Shown here piece after piece: positions 1-10,951 of a stretch of 64,000 bases of DNA. Where the stretch lies: positions 2,356,001 to 2,420,000 of the forward strand of contig JAGMWG010000003.1 of the NCBI GenBank assembly GCA_020744225.1, given 5' to 3'. Both the position numbers and the translations under genes were made by a program. A model generated the notes under the pieces. That model was not told the origin of the DNA. It did not search any database and saw nothing but the letters and a program-made list of their open reading frames with translations. Source of the stretch: Paraphoma chrysanthemicola (lineage: Eukaryota > Ascomycota > Dothideomycetes > Pleosporales > Phaeosphaeriaceae). The first letter of the stretch is position 1. Each line of letters begins with the position of its first letter.

Positions 1-1219
1 GGTCTAGCAGCTGTTCCGGCGCACTCGACTGATCTCGGAAGCCCAAGCGAGGAAGAGCCTCGCAAGAAAGCGAAGGTGGAGGTGACGGGTCCTGTAGTAG
101 ATGCCCAGTCTAGTGCCTCAAAAGAGACTTCTAGTGGTGTGCCTTCCATGCACACATCCATGACTCATCCAAGTCGAATATTGCCAGCCAGAAGCGCCCC
201 TTCGAGAATGCCATGGACTTCGAACGCCGAGCCCAAGAAGAGGCCAGACGACCTGTCACAAGGATCGTACCGTGGGTACCGGATCGGGAATGGTGCCGAG
301 ATGCCCGATCAGTACCGTATCGACTGTGTTCGATCCTTCCTGGAGCCTATCGCATGGGCATTCGGTGTCACACTGTCGCAACACCGACGCCCGCCCGTGC
401 TGACGCTCGAAAACGTGCGTTTCCCTGTGCGAATGAGCTCGGCCGCCTGGAGAGGACCTCAAGACAGGACAAGAGCGCGTCAGGGGTGGATGGAGGGGCC
501 TGTACTAGGCATACAATGCAGATCTGATGTGAACTTTGGCGCAACAGGTAATGTAACAGCGGAGTCTGTGCTTGACACAGTGCGTGAGCTAGGTGGGTTA
601 CTGCTGCTAGCCCAAGAGAGGGCGAGAGAGGGCAAGACGGAGAAGAGAGGCGGAGAGGGGAAGTGGTGGACTACTAAAGAACGCTGGGGCGGTGGAGCTG
701 GAGGCGAGGTTGGCGATGCACAAGGAGCTAGCGATGCACCGGTGACTGACGCAAGCACCGCACCACAAGAAAAGCTTGTTCAACGCAATCCTGATGGCTC
801 CAAGGTTCGCCGCCGACCTACGCCAGCAGAGGTCTGGAAGACTCTTAGGTCTAACCATCCTCAGTGGGATCCCAAGGTGGTCTATCAAGCGATTGGCAAA
901 GACCGTGGCCAACCTTGGGACGATGTACGTTATCAGAGCTCATGGAGATCACAGGACTGAATTACTGACCCTTGATTAGGTCTTCATGATCTCATCATTG
1001 AACCATCACGTCAGTGTGTTGTGCTTGCATGTCCATCCGCTATATCTACAGTACCTCACCGACGGCAGCCTGCCCGAGATAACGCCAACAGAAGCAGACT
1101 GGTGCTCCCCGAAGTTGCGAAGGACGCGATGGTTCGATCTTTTCAACATCGATGACCGCACAGAAGCCATGCGGGGCATCTGGGGGATCATGTCGTACCT
1201 GATGCGCAAAGAGGACTAG
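1..1219 (+). CDS. Unknown protein, 3' part of a gene cut by the window edge
   Basis: The reading frame is open from base 1, so the gene starts outside the window. Two exons fit: 1-924 and 980-1219. The intron at 925-979 starts GTACGT, carries a TTACTGAC branch-like site and ends TTAG; removing it keeps the frame and skips a stop at 958-960. About 387 residues are visible. Near the start is a basic patch, PRKKAKVE, that could be a nuclear localisation signal. The middle is low complexity (Glu, Lys, Gly rich). The last 80 residues look more ordered, with several Trp, and end in RKED. I do not recognise a family. Coding status rests on frame length and the clean splice; function is unknown. Confidence 0.55.
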
Positions 1220-3309
1220 CGAGGATGCGGTTCGATTGTGTCTACGGACTCAGCGCCCTGGTCAAGATTCTCTCCTCGCTACAATATTCATCGTGGCGAT
1301 TCGACATTTGACAGTTGGCACCACCCATACTGGATACGCCGAATTCGTTAGGCTGTTGACGAGCTGTTCCTAAAAGCACATCCATAGCGACACAATTATG
1401 ACCACAATAAGCAGGACGAAGCTAGTGGGGCAATGCATCTAGAGGCGACCGAAGAGTATATCGATGACTTTCGAAATAGTGAACAATTTTAATCGCGACT
1501 GATGGAATTACTAACGCTAAGCACAATAACCACTAATGCCGTAAATAGGAGTTCATACAGCATAGTAAGAGCATGCAACCGATCTTCTCCCGCTCAGCGA
1601 GGATCCGACCCGGGAAGGGCGATATAGAAGCCACTCTTAAAAATCACATGTTGCTTCAGATCGGATCCTTTGAGAATCGAGCTGTTGCTAAGCACCTGCA
1701 GCAAGTAGTACAGTTACTCTGAAGTAAGCTTGCGCTCCCTGAGCTTCCAGAAAAGAATCGTCACGCGTACACTAGATTCTGTGCGACTTTGCAATTGCAT
1801 CGCTCAAATCATGGGTTACGGACACATCGCATTCGATATTGTGGCGTCGAGTCAGTCTCAATCAGCAACTGCCGGTTAATTAATCCTGACCACAACACCT
1901 CGTCCGTGCAGCACTGTTAGTCGGTAGCACTTCTCTCTCGTGTTACCGTTTAAGGTCTAATCAATGGTCAACTCCGCGACCCGCTTGGCAAATCCCTACC
2001 TTGAAAGGTGTGCGCAACCCAAGTGTCAAGCTCAACGCAAAACTCTGCCCCTCTGCTGCACTACAGTGGCTTCAGCACGCGCTCTGTGATTCAGAGGCAC
2101 CTAGTGCAAGCATGTGAGGCGTCTGTCAGGGGCGCCTCGCTACTCGACCTCCTCAGGCATGCTTTGGGGCCAACATTGAGACTGCAGTGCTCCAGCCCGG
2201 CATTACAATCTAACACCAACACCACCCTAAACCGGACTTCCTCCTTCCTTTGCCTCGTTGCACATTAACGGAGGGACTACCCAATGAGAAAGGACTCTAA
2301 CATAAAACAGGTGAGTTCAACACGATATCACGCGCTTACTACCACGAACTGTTACAAGTCTGACTACATACGTCCTCGATTTTGTGTTGCTGTGCCTCAA
2401 GAGCTCGACGTCAAGCGCTCAATCAAAGCCTATAACAGCATCGTCACCCAGCTGCATATGGCGACCTGGTGCTCGGAGCGGATACAGCCTGGCACAACAT
2501 CTCATCTGGGCAATTTCGCCACCAAAGGCGCAAATGGGGTTCGCAAAGAGGGCATTAAGTACCTATGTACCTACACATCTGATCTGTCAGATCTCGGGAG
2601 CGGCAGTCGGCACTATACATTGCCTTTACTCATATGGATACGACAGTGATGGCAACCTTAAATTCCAATCATCCCTTCATCATTTTCTGCGAGGAAGATG
2701 CATCAAGACGCTTAGCTCTAGCTCTGCCAGAACGTCTACATACCCATCACACTACCTGGCCGACTGCGATAAGTGACTGGTTGATTGCAAGAAGACGCCT
2801 TCGCCTCCCAGAGTAACCGTGGCTTTGGAGCCTACGACGATGGTATGCATAGCGGTCAGCAGCCAGATGCATCCCTTCGGCAATCTTGCTGGCAGCCTTG
2901 CGCCTGGCGCGGGGCGTATATAAGCTGATGCATCGTAGGATGTGTTGGTGGAGAAACAAACCAAAATTCTTTGTCCTGCCTACCATAGCCACTCCACCAA
3001 CCTATCCTAAGCCACGAGTGCTGAGTGCCTTACATCTTTGCTCGTATACACGATCGCGCTTGTCTTAGATCTGGCCCCCCTGCCCCACCTTTTCCCATCA
3101 CCTTGTGAGGAGAAGGGCGTGTAACATAGCCGCCTCATCCCTTCCGCGAGTCACATATATCAGTACGACGGTTTGCTACCGACTGATCGAGCAACGCGTT
3201 GCTACATCATCCCAAGCACCAGGAATCAATACTCCAACACCATCACTATCTACTTTACTCCTACTACCATATACAACAACCACTACCCATACATATCACA
3301 CACCTTACC
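1220..3309. other. 2.1 kb intergenic region
   Basis: No convincing gene. Short frames on both strands show no domain or splice logic. A TATATAAG sits at 2927-2934 on the plus strand, about 380 bases before the cupin start; it could be that gene's TATA box only if the 5' leader is long. The last 100 bases before the cupin ATG are pyrimidine and CA rich, as in many fungal leaders. Confidence 0.5.
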
Positions 3310-4143
3310 ATGCTCATCACCATCCTCTCCACCCTCCTCCTTCTCCCCATCCTCACATCTGCGCAACAAAAGTCCCGTACCATAAATCCCACACTCAACG
3401 CCAATCTCAAATCCGCTGCCACAAATTTCGACCGCAATGCCCTCCTTCCCCAAGACTCAGACTGGTACTACGACTTCGACACACACGCCAACTGGCCGTC
3501 CGCAACAGGCGCCGTCATCACCGCCGACGCCGCCACCATGCCCTCGCTCACGGGCCTAGGGATCAGTATCGCAATACTTAAGCTCGCGCCATGCGGCATG
3601 CTACCGCCGCATCTGCACCCGCGCGCGACGAACCTAGTGACTGCGATTACAGGCAACACGACGAGTTGGATGATTGGCGAGAATGGGGTCCGGACTGTGA
3701 AAGTGGATTTGACGCCGTGGAGAATGACGATTTTCCCGCAGGGGAGTTTGCATGTTATGCAGAATAATGGTACGTGTTTACTTAGACTTTACCATCCTTC
3801 CTGCTCTTATCTTGCCCCCTGAAAAAGTCATTCGAAGGAGAATGGGGAAAGGATGGTGATCGGGACGACGATGGGAAGAAGGTGGAATGAATACGAATGC
3901 TAACGACCGATAGATTGCGAAGAAGCGATGCTTGTCAGCGCGCTTAGCAGCGATGACAGCGGCACACTCAATATCCTGCCTTCACTCTGGACTGTCCCGC
4001 AGGACATCATCCAAGCTGGATTTGGCAACGCAGGTATCAATACGCAGGACCTGGGCAAGACGATTCCACCCGTTGGCACGGGTGCGATTATCGGGAGTGA
4101 AGCGTGCAAAAAGAGATGTGGCATTAGTCATGGGAAAGAGTGA
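3310..4143 (+). CDS. Secreted cupin / germin-like (spherulin type) protein
   Basis: Two exons, 3310-3769 and 3914-4143, give 229 residues. The intron (3770-3913, GTACGT...ATAG) splits an Asp codon. Residues 1-18 form a hydrophobic signal peptide (Leu-rich, ending TSAQQ), so the protein is probably exported. A germin-type cupin core follows: PPHLHPRATN at 99-108 supplies the His-x-His metal pair (H101, H103), and PQGSLHVMQNN near 143-153 supplies the last motif with H148. The C-terminal third (PPVGTGAIIGS, then KKRCG) matches the usual tail of fungal spherulins. Odd: the Glu that normally follows HxHPRAT is Asn here, so metal binding may be weakened or altered. The family includes oxalate oxidases and stress-associated wall proteins; an enzymatic role cannot be assigned. 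Confidence 0.88.
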
Positions 4144-4965
4144 AGAGTAGAGAGTAAGGGTGTCCTTGGTAAGAACTTGGATATGGTGGTGGCAGTGAAA
4201 AGATGTTAGCGCGGTGGCTTTTGCTATTGTTATTGCTGCTGCGGGTGTTGATATTGGTATGCCTAATATTGGTATGTGAAGTCTTGACATGCGTTGGCTT
4301 TCTGAATTTCGCGCGCATGCGGTGGTGCGTTTATGTATGTGATTGTTACACAGATACACGATATGACGATGTATGAGTAGATATAAACTGATAAAAGTCC
4401 TTCGTTGCGGTTCTCTTGGTACTCCTGCGGTGCGTTGTTGAGATGTGAGACGGACCGTTACCCCGCATGTGTGGGCCGTGAGAGAGGCGTTGTTCATCTC
4501 GCGAAACATCAAGGATCATAGAGTCGGCGGTATTATCGATCTCAGATCTGACTACATGAGGCTGCAGGCCTCGACCGCGCTTGTTTCGCAGGTTGCGACA
4601 AAGGGCTGGGAAGTGCGACGTTCGGGGCGTGTTGTCAAAGGACGTCGAGAATTTAAGCGCCCGGCAACCGGGTCTATATAAAATGGTCAGCCCTACATGA
4701 GCTAGTCTACCAATGGTGGGCAACATTTTGCGCCCCCACAGGATGACTTACATGTCCCTCGCGTATGTGTTATCGTGGCAGTTCTTAGCAATGTAAGATG
4801 ACGTTTGTCCAAGACACGGGCTTCACATGCCCGAACCGCGCGGTCGGTCGTCCCTCCACCATTCCTGTCATGCGCTGTGCGATTCTGCAAGGCAGCCCAA
4901 GTGTTGTTTGTGCATGAAACATCCTTCCCGTCGCAGGCATATCCGGCGACAGAGACAGACTTCTA
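4144..4965. other. Intergenic region between convergent genes
   Basis: Lies between the 3' ends of the cupin and Zn2Cys6 genes. No gene is supported. A TATATAAA at about 4675-4682 has no plus-strand gene behind it. Confidence 0.45.
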
Positions 4966-7040
4966 TCAAGCCTCCTTTGACATGCTCACGTTTGAGAAGA
5001 CCAGGTCGGGGCCCTCGCCAGCAAGCTTTCCACTCATCATCGCGATCACTTCGTCTGACCATCGAAAAGCGTCGACCATCTGATAGTCCAGAAGCGAGTT
5101 CATACCCTTGATAATCCACTCTTGGACGTCTGGCTTGCAGTACTCGTAGGCTACGACGAAGCTGAGCCCAGTATGCAGCGCGCCGATAGGTTTACTGGCC
5201 CATGCATCTTCCCACGTCTTGCATATCTCAAAAGCAATGGACCGATTCTCGGACTGCAAGTCGTAAATGACGGGATCGAATGGCGGTAGTAGCCGCATCA
5301 TGACTTTATTCGTGAGAATGAGCATCGACCAGAAGCAGCTGTAGCCAGTCATGTCTCGCCAGCTCGTGAAGTGGTAGCTCATGGGGACTGGGGTGTTCTC
5401 TTCGATGGACGGTAACTCGATAGCTGTGGCACCGTTGGCGAGCTTGACATTCAGATGAACACCAAGCTTGTAGAGTGCATCTTTGAGGGTCTGCACTTTG
5501 ACCAGAAGTGCAACCCGTGCTGGTGTGGTGTCACATGCTGGTGCGCTGGGCGGGAATGGGTGATCGACTGGCTCGAGTTCATTCAAGAAATCGAGACTAT
5601 CGAAGCTGTCGGGAGAGAAATCGAGTGAAGGGCACGTATCGGAAAGGGTTTCGGAGACGTTAAGATCAACGGCGACGTTGGAGTTGAATGTCAAATCGTA
5701 AGTAAGGATGTTGCTGACTGGCTGAAAGGCGTATTGTGTATTGAGATCTTTGAGGTCCTTCAATATGCCTGGCAGCTCCGCCATGTGTTGTATCAGGTCG
5801 GTGTGGAGACAATCGTCAAAGCTTAGCCCCGTCTTATCGAAGGCGATGTCACGCCACTCAGGTGATGCGAGGAAGCATGGCTTGCGTTCGTATATCGATG
5901 TGACGATCTGATAGGCTCAGTCAGAGATGTTTCGCCAAGTACGCTGCTGCTCGAAAGCATCTGCCAAGGGAAAGAGGATGAAATGAGTGCATAGCTTACG
6001 ATGCCGCCCCTGTTGAAGCGGAGTATCTCCTTGGCAAAGGAGTCTCGATATTTCTCTGGTCCTTGAAGCTCCATCAAGCGCCCTGCGCCACCTACGTGAG
6101 CCAAGTACCGATTACCAATTCGCGGACCTGCCAGTGCCTACGTTGTTGTCAGCAATCGTTCGGGGGACGATTACAAATGAACTCACCTCAACGAGACTGA
6201 GAAGGACCGAAGCGCAAAGTGTGTTGGCGGACATGCCTTGCTCCGGGTCCTCAAGACACGTCTGTAATGTTTTGATAGCTCGGAGGTACAGCTGGGGGCT
6301 AACAATTTCCATCGATATCTTCTTGTGGACGAGGGATGTATGCGCGTTGACTAGTACAGCAGCCGCTGCATCGAGCGCTGGGTTGTGCCCTATTCTGGAA
6401 GGCACTTCGCGAATGAATGGTCCAAATACAGACATGCGAACTCCAGAACTGCCAGTCGTCGTCGCATTGATCAGTGCACGTGCAAGTTCGTGGTGTTGTG
6501 AGGGTGACGGTTGCCGAAGGAAAGGAGATCTTGGTGGGCTCAGTGTGCTCGAGCTCGACCGCCTAGGTGACCTTTTTTGCGCTTTGCTATCTTTCTGGGA
6601 GATTCTAAATTTGTGCTGCACTGATCCATTCTCTGCAAACTTTTCGTTCAGTTGCGTCAAGCTCTTGCATTGTTGATCTGGAGGATACTTAAGCGCACAT
6701 CTTGCTTTGATTTGGAGATGCTGACCTGAAGTTTGAGGATGCTCCAAGAACACTCCATTCGCAGCGCTCGTCGCTAACCGTGGCCCTAGATCTCGAAATG
6801 TATGTCGTGCTGGGGGCCCAGGGCAGCTTTTTCCGTTCTTGATACAATTCAGGCAGTGGGGCCAGTTCTCGTCTTGTTGATGGTCAGTAGAAGATCTTTC
6901 GTTTTGGGGCTCTTGAGCCGTTACATACCACACTCTGTAGTCGGTCAGCAACTGTGATGATCAAGGTTCTGCCGGTCGAGCTTACTGATCTTCCGTTTCC
7001 GACAAATGAAGCACCCGGTACTCTTTGGAACTCCAACCAT
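4966..7040 (-). CDS. Zn2Cys6 (fungal binuclear cluster) transcription factor
   Basis: Five exons fit: 7040-6986, 6934-6929 (only 6 nt), 6872-6187, 6137-6000 and 5907-4966, giving 608 residues. The first three join to a perfect binuclear cluster with Cys at 10, 13, 20, 27, 30 and 37 (spacing C-x2-C-x6-C-x6-C-x2-C-x6-C) in the setting CRKRKIKCDE. The 6-nt exon supplies the Lys-Cys part; without it Cys20 is lost. The rest matches the fungal_trans_2 type: SLVEALAGPR, then a Gly/Ala-rich YLAHVGGAGRLMEL segment and CFLASPEWRD. A Ser/Pro/Arg stretch near residues 120-160 is the usual linker. It should bind CGG-type DNA sites in the nucleus; the target is unknown. It stands alone, with no enzyme cluster beside it. 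Confidence 0.9.
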
Positions 7041-9144
7041 GTCTGGCCAAGGCAGCAGATAGAGGAAATCGGGTGTGAGCAAAGGTGCTCGTCGATATCA
7101 GGCCGAAGTATACTCGATCAAGAAAAAGGGCAAGTTGTGTAAGAATTTAGATAAGCGCTCAGAGTCGACGTCTGCCCATTTCACGACCTGCTTCAGTGAT
7201 ATTGGCAAGTGCAGCCAGCAGGATTGCCGTCCCAATTACGCTATGCAGCAAACGGTCTGTGCATGGATAGCGAACGAGGCTTAGACCCACCGGGCTGGTT
7301 CCTGACCATCCTAAAGTAGCGGTGGGATGGATCCCAGGAGTATGCGGGATGGTTCACGTGCTCGCAGAATGAGTCCTGATCGGGCTAGGTGGACACTGCC
7401 GACGGTTGCGTTGTACTGCGGTATTGGCCAGTCGACCGCGTCTTAGCACTGTTTGTCTCAGAAAAGATACGAGAGCAAGATTGGACAACAGCAACAACTG
7501 CATGTTAGGCGGACTGCATAACTGGTCTCGGATTCAAGCTGCCAGTGTCGTCACGGTGCGTGGTGAAGACTTGTTGGCAGGATGCATGAGCAAGTTCGAC
7601 CGCGATGGGGCAGGGGTTCGCCAAGCTTATTTGAGACGCTAGTCGGATGCACCGTGCCATTTGTGAACCATCAAAAGCTCACTACACCCCTCAGTCTCAC
7701 ACCGGAAGATCGACTATTTTGCGCGCTCTGCTTCGCCCACCCACTGGCTATCGCCCTGCACCAAGTGAAGATCTCTTGCTGCATGGGACCGCCGAAGTTT
7801 TCTGGAAGCTTACAAATGAGCGTCTCACCGCGCGAGATCGTCGCTCAGTACATGGCGCAGTCTGCAGCCCTATCGGAGGAGACCGTCGCCCCCGACAGTG
7901 GACGAATTGGAGCCGTTAATCGCGTGAAGATGAGATGAAGCTCACGCCCCTCCCGCGGATAATGGACTTGTTTCCGGGATGGGCGTTACCAGCGTGTGGG
8001 CATATCTCAGCGCGGAAAGTGGGTGCTTGCAATGTAGCCAATTACGTTGGGTTGAGCGACCACTACAGGCTCGAGTTGCCTTCCGTATTGAGTGTGTTCA
8101 ACTAGGCGCAGTCACGGCCGCCTTGTGTGTTGCCTCACAATTGCCATGAAACTCTGATGCCATTGGACGAAGCCACCACTTTGTCAAAATTTCTCCACTC
8201 CTTCCACCATCAACACGGCGCCACTCAAACCGTCTCCTTGATATCGCAGATTGACACCGGAAATTAGTTGTGCAGAACATGTTCGACCTCGTGAACTCCA
8301 TCGAAATTGACAATCTAAGTATAGCATACTCGCCGAACTCAAGCACCCCACTTCCCCAGAGCCGTCGTCCGCTACCAAAACACATCTCTTTCGCGTCCGT
8401 ACGCACGGTCAAGTGGTCGCCCCTTGACCTTGCACTTGCTAAGAATAGCAGCTCGGTACCGGCCGAGATTGACCCATTGTTTTGGGGCGCCCGCTGGCAA
8501 GGCCCACTGCCGGCTCACGACAATCCGGCAGCCTACGCTGCCGAGAACACGTCTTTCTGAGGCATCGTATCGAGATCCTAATGATCAAGGCAGATATACC
8601 TATCCTAAGCATCGGACGGACCTCCTGCGATATATACTAGATCTTGCACAGGCGTAGGTATGACATCACATACCTCGAGACGCATGTGATTACGACAATG
8701 ATTTGTAGCGGAACCAAATTTCACGCTATGCGATTTCATCTTGCACGACAACCCGGTTCTTTCTTCTGCGGGTAGACTTATGTTTGTTTCCCAATAGATC
8801 CTGCATTACAAACTCCACAAGTCAACCATACGCTGTATGTAATCGCTGGCCTTCAATTGAGCCGACGCAGCGCCTGGAATATGGCCGCCTTTACAATTAG
8901 CGATCGATTTGCAAAGGCTGGGCTCCCGATTCACGGACTCCGAGCACTCCCTCACCTCTTGTCTACATCAATAACGAACCGAGGAGACCATTCTTCCGTG
9001 GCCTACTGACTGTCACAGTCAGCTTTCTCTGCTCTCTTCTACCACCCTCATTCTAAGTGATAGTGTAGTACTCTCGCCACAGCATTGGTTTCTATCATAA
9101 ATGAGAACAGTCTCTGCCTCATGAACGATATTCTCAATGCTACC
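7041..9144. other. 2.1 kb intergenic region
   Basis: Upstream of the Zn2Cys6 gene and downstream of the 3CxxC gene. Frames of 60-118 codons overlap each other in several frames with no recognisable domain or consistent splice pattern. I see no gene I can support. Confidence 0.45.
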
Positions 9145-9867
9145 TCACAAGAACCCTAGTACCATGTTGCTGCAATGACCCTGCTTACACCCTTCACACA
9201 GATCGCTTCTATGTGGGCCTTTGCTCACCCCCGAGAAAGGAGGCCGTTCCACCTGGACGCCAGACCACCTTTTAAGACGATACGCCACTCGTTCCGCGTA
9301 CGAATGATCCAGTACTGGTTCACTCGTTGTCTGGCAGCGTTTACAGGATTGGTAATACACTCTTGCGTTGTATTGCTTGTTGGAATATCTTCGTATGGTG
9401 ATGGCTATTTGCTTGCTTCCCCAGACAGCCAGACATGTTGGATTGCTGCAAGTAAACTGGCCCATGATAGTCGTGTCGTAGTCGTCTATGCAGCTGTTGT
9501 CATCGTCCTTTTCGTGGAAGCTGAAGAAAAGGAGGTCGGCGTAAAGGAGCTCGGACACGTCATTGTGGAGTGAAGGGTACATCGACCATTTCTTAGTTGG
9601 CTTTGGTCTCGCGGTGGACTTTGGTCTCGTGGTCGACTTTGGCTTCGTGGTTGGCTTTTGCTTTTGAGTCGTTGCGAGAATGGTTGGTTGTTCCAAGGAT
9701 TGAAGATGAACAGCGGCGTTCTGAAGGTGCTGTGTCAGAGCCTTGTCGTTTTTGAAATGGCGATTGCATGTTGTACAGTCGAACACGTGCGCGGTCGATC
9801 GTCGTTTATGCTGTTGTGGAGCCTCGTCGCTGCTGAAATTTCGCTTGCAGGAGCAACGAAGGCTCAT
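9145..9867 (-). CDS. C2H2 plus 3CxxC-type zinc-finger protein
   Basis: Single exon, 240 residues. The N-terminal third holds one good C2H2 finger (DCTTCNRHFKNDKALTQHL..., C-x2-C-x12-H-x6-H) and a weaker Cys/His cluster before it. A basic Thr/Lys/Pro repeat follows (units like TTKPKS, TTRPKS, TARPKP). The C-terminal half matches the 3CxxC zinc-finger family: GQFTCSNPTC, then YQSCKRCQ, then DLCEGCKQGHC at the end, giving spaced CxxC pairs. Known members are mostly uncharacterised; some are animal receptor-transport helpers. Nucleic-acid binding is plausible from the C2H2 part but not shown. No signal peptide or membrane segment. Start chosen at the first ATG before the first Cys motif. Confidence 0.8.
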   Translation of the reverse strand: MSLRCSCKRNFSSDEAPQQHKRRSTAHVFDCTTCNRHFKNDKALTQHLQNAAVHLQSLEQPTILATTQKQKPTTKPKSTTRPKSTARPKPTKKWSMYPSLHNDVSELLYADLLFFSFHEKDDDNSCIDDYDTTIMGQFTCSNPTCLAVWGSKQIAITIRRYSNKQYNARVYYQSCKRCQTTSEPVLDHSYAERVAYRLKRWSGVQVERPPFSGVSKGPHRSDLCEGCKQGHCSNMVLGFL

Positions 9868-10951
9868 AGTGACAGTATTTTGGTCAGTACTCCTTGAATT
9901 GCAGAGGTCCTATGGATATACCAGGTTCAGCTTGGAGGCATTGGTCCACGTATCACTCGTTCCAAGCTGCTGCGCCGCAGAGATGCTGTGTAACCAATGA
10001 TAAGGTCGCTCCTTCACCTGATAGGCGTCAACCTCATTATGACACGACAATTCTTATGTAACAGATCTTAGAAAATCATGTGGTTGACTGGGATAATTGA
10101 ACCACTTTCACTCCGACTGTTAGCCATTTGAGCGTCTACGAAGATTTCTGGGCATGTGGGATGGATTGCAACACAGGCAGCAAGCAAAGGCTGAGCTGCC
10201 GTGGCTGCAGAGACACGAATCAGGTAGACCCACCGAGCAATCCCTCCCAGAACACCATCGCTGACCTCCCCAACTCGTAGCTCACAAAAGTAGATCCTAA
10301 AGATACGTCTCGACATGGTGCACAAGCTTCTTCTCCTAGACCGCACAATGAGGTCAAACACACCACTCCGCTAAAACGAAACCATGCTCTCCTGGCGATA
10401 TGAGAAATCTAGGTTTTCACGTCGTTCTGAAAATTTTGGACGTCTCAAAGATACTGAGGAGGTTCTCTTTGACTAGACATGCTCTCTTTGGATTTTTGGG
10501 TTGAACATAACCACGAAGACACGATGTTGACATCACTGACTCGTCGATTACACACACGCAATACGCTTTAGTGTAAGACAGTCAGTTCATACCGCATATC
10601 TCTGAGCACCAAAAAATGACATTTTCGTGCACTATTTTTCATTTGAAAGGGTGGTGCAGAGCGCTAGCCTCCAGATATTGTGGTATCTTTCCATTCCTTT
10701 GTGAGCAAGCCAATACGCCATGAATGTCAAACATTTCCGGACGAAGCAAGGAGGTTAAAAAAGAGGTGACTGCCAGCTCAAATGCCTGTCCAATGAGATC
10801 CGAATGACCGCCCAAATGGCCCCACAAATTCAAACTTGGATGCCAGCTCAAACGCCTTTACCCCAAGCAAAATTCCATGCTATGCCCAATGGCAAAGCCC
10901 GCCCTTGTACTCGCATTCATAATGACTCCGTTGTTTTGAAACGAGGGAAGC
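9868..10951. other. Intergenic region
   Basis: About 1.1 kb between the start of the 3CxxC gene and the 3' end of APN1. No gene supported. Bases 10070-10360 keep an open minus frame of 97 codons with no recognisable motif. Confidence 0.45.

Noticed and set aside
4675..4682. TATA box TATATAAA
   Set aside because: No plus-strand gene lies downstream, and it is in the spacer between convergent genes.
6873..6985. One long intron that skips the 6-nt exon of the Zn2Cys6 gene
   Set aside because: It keeps the frame but removes the third Cys of an otherwise perfect cluster, so it is not the functional form.
9175..9573. 132-codon plus-strand frame
   Set aside because: Antisense shadow of the 3CxxC gene, whose zinc motifs are clear.
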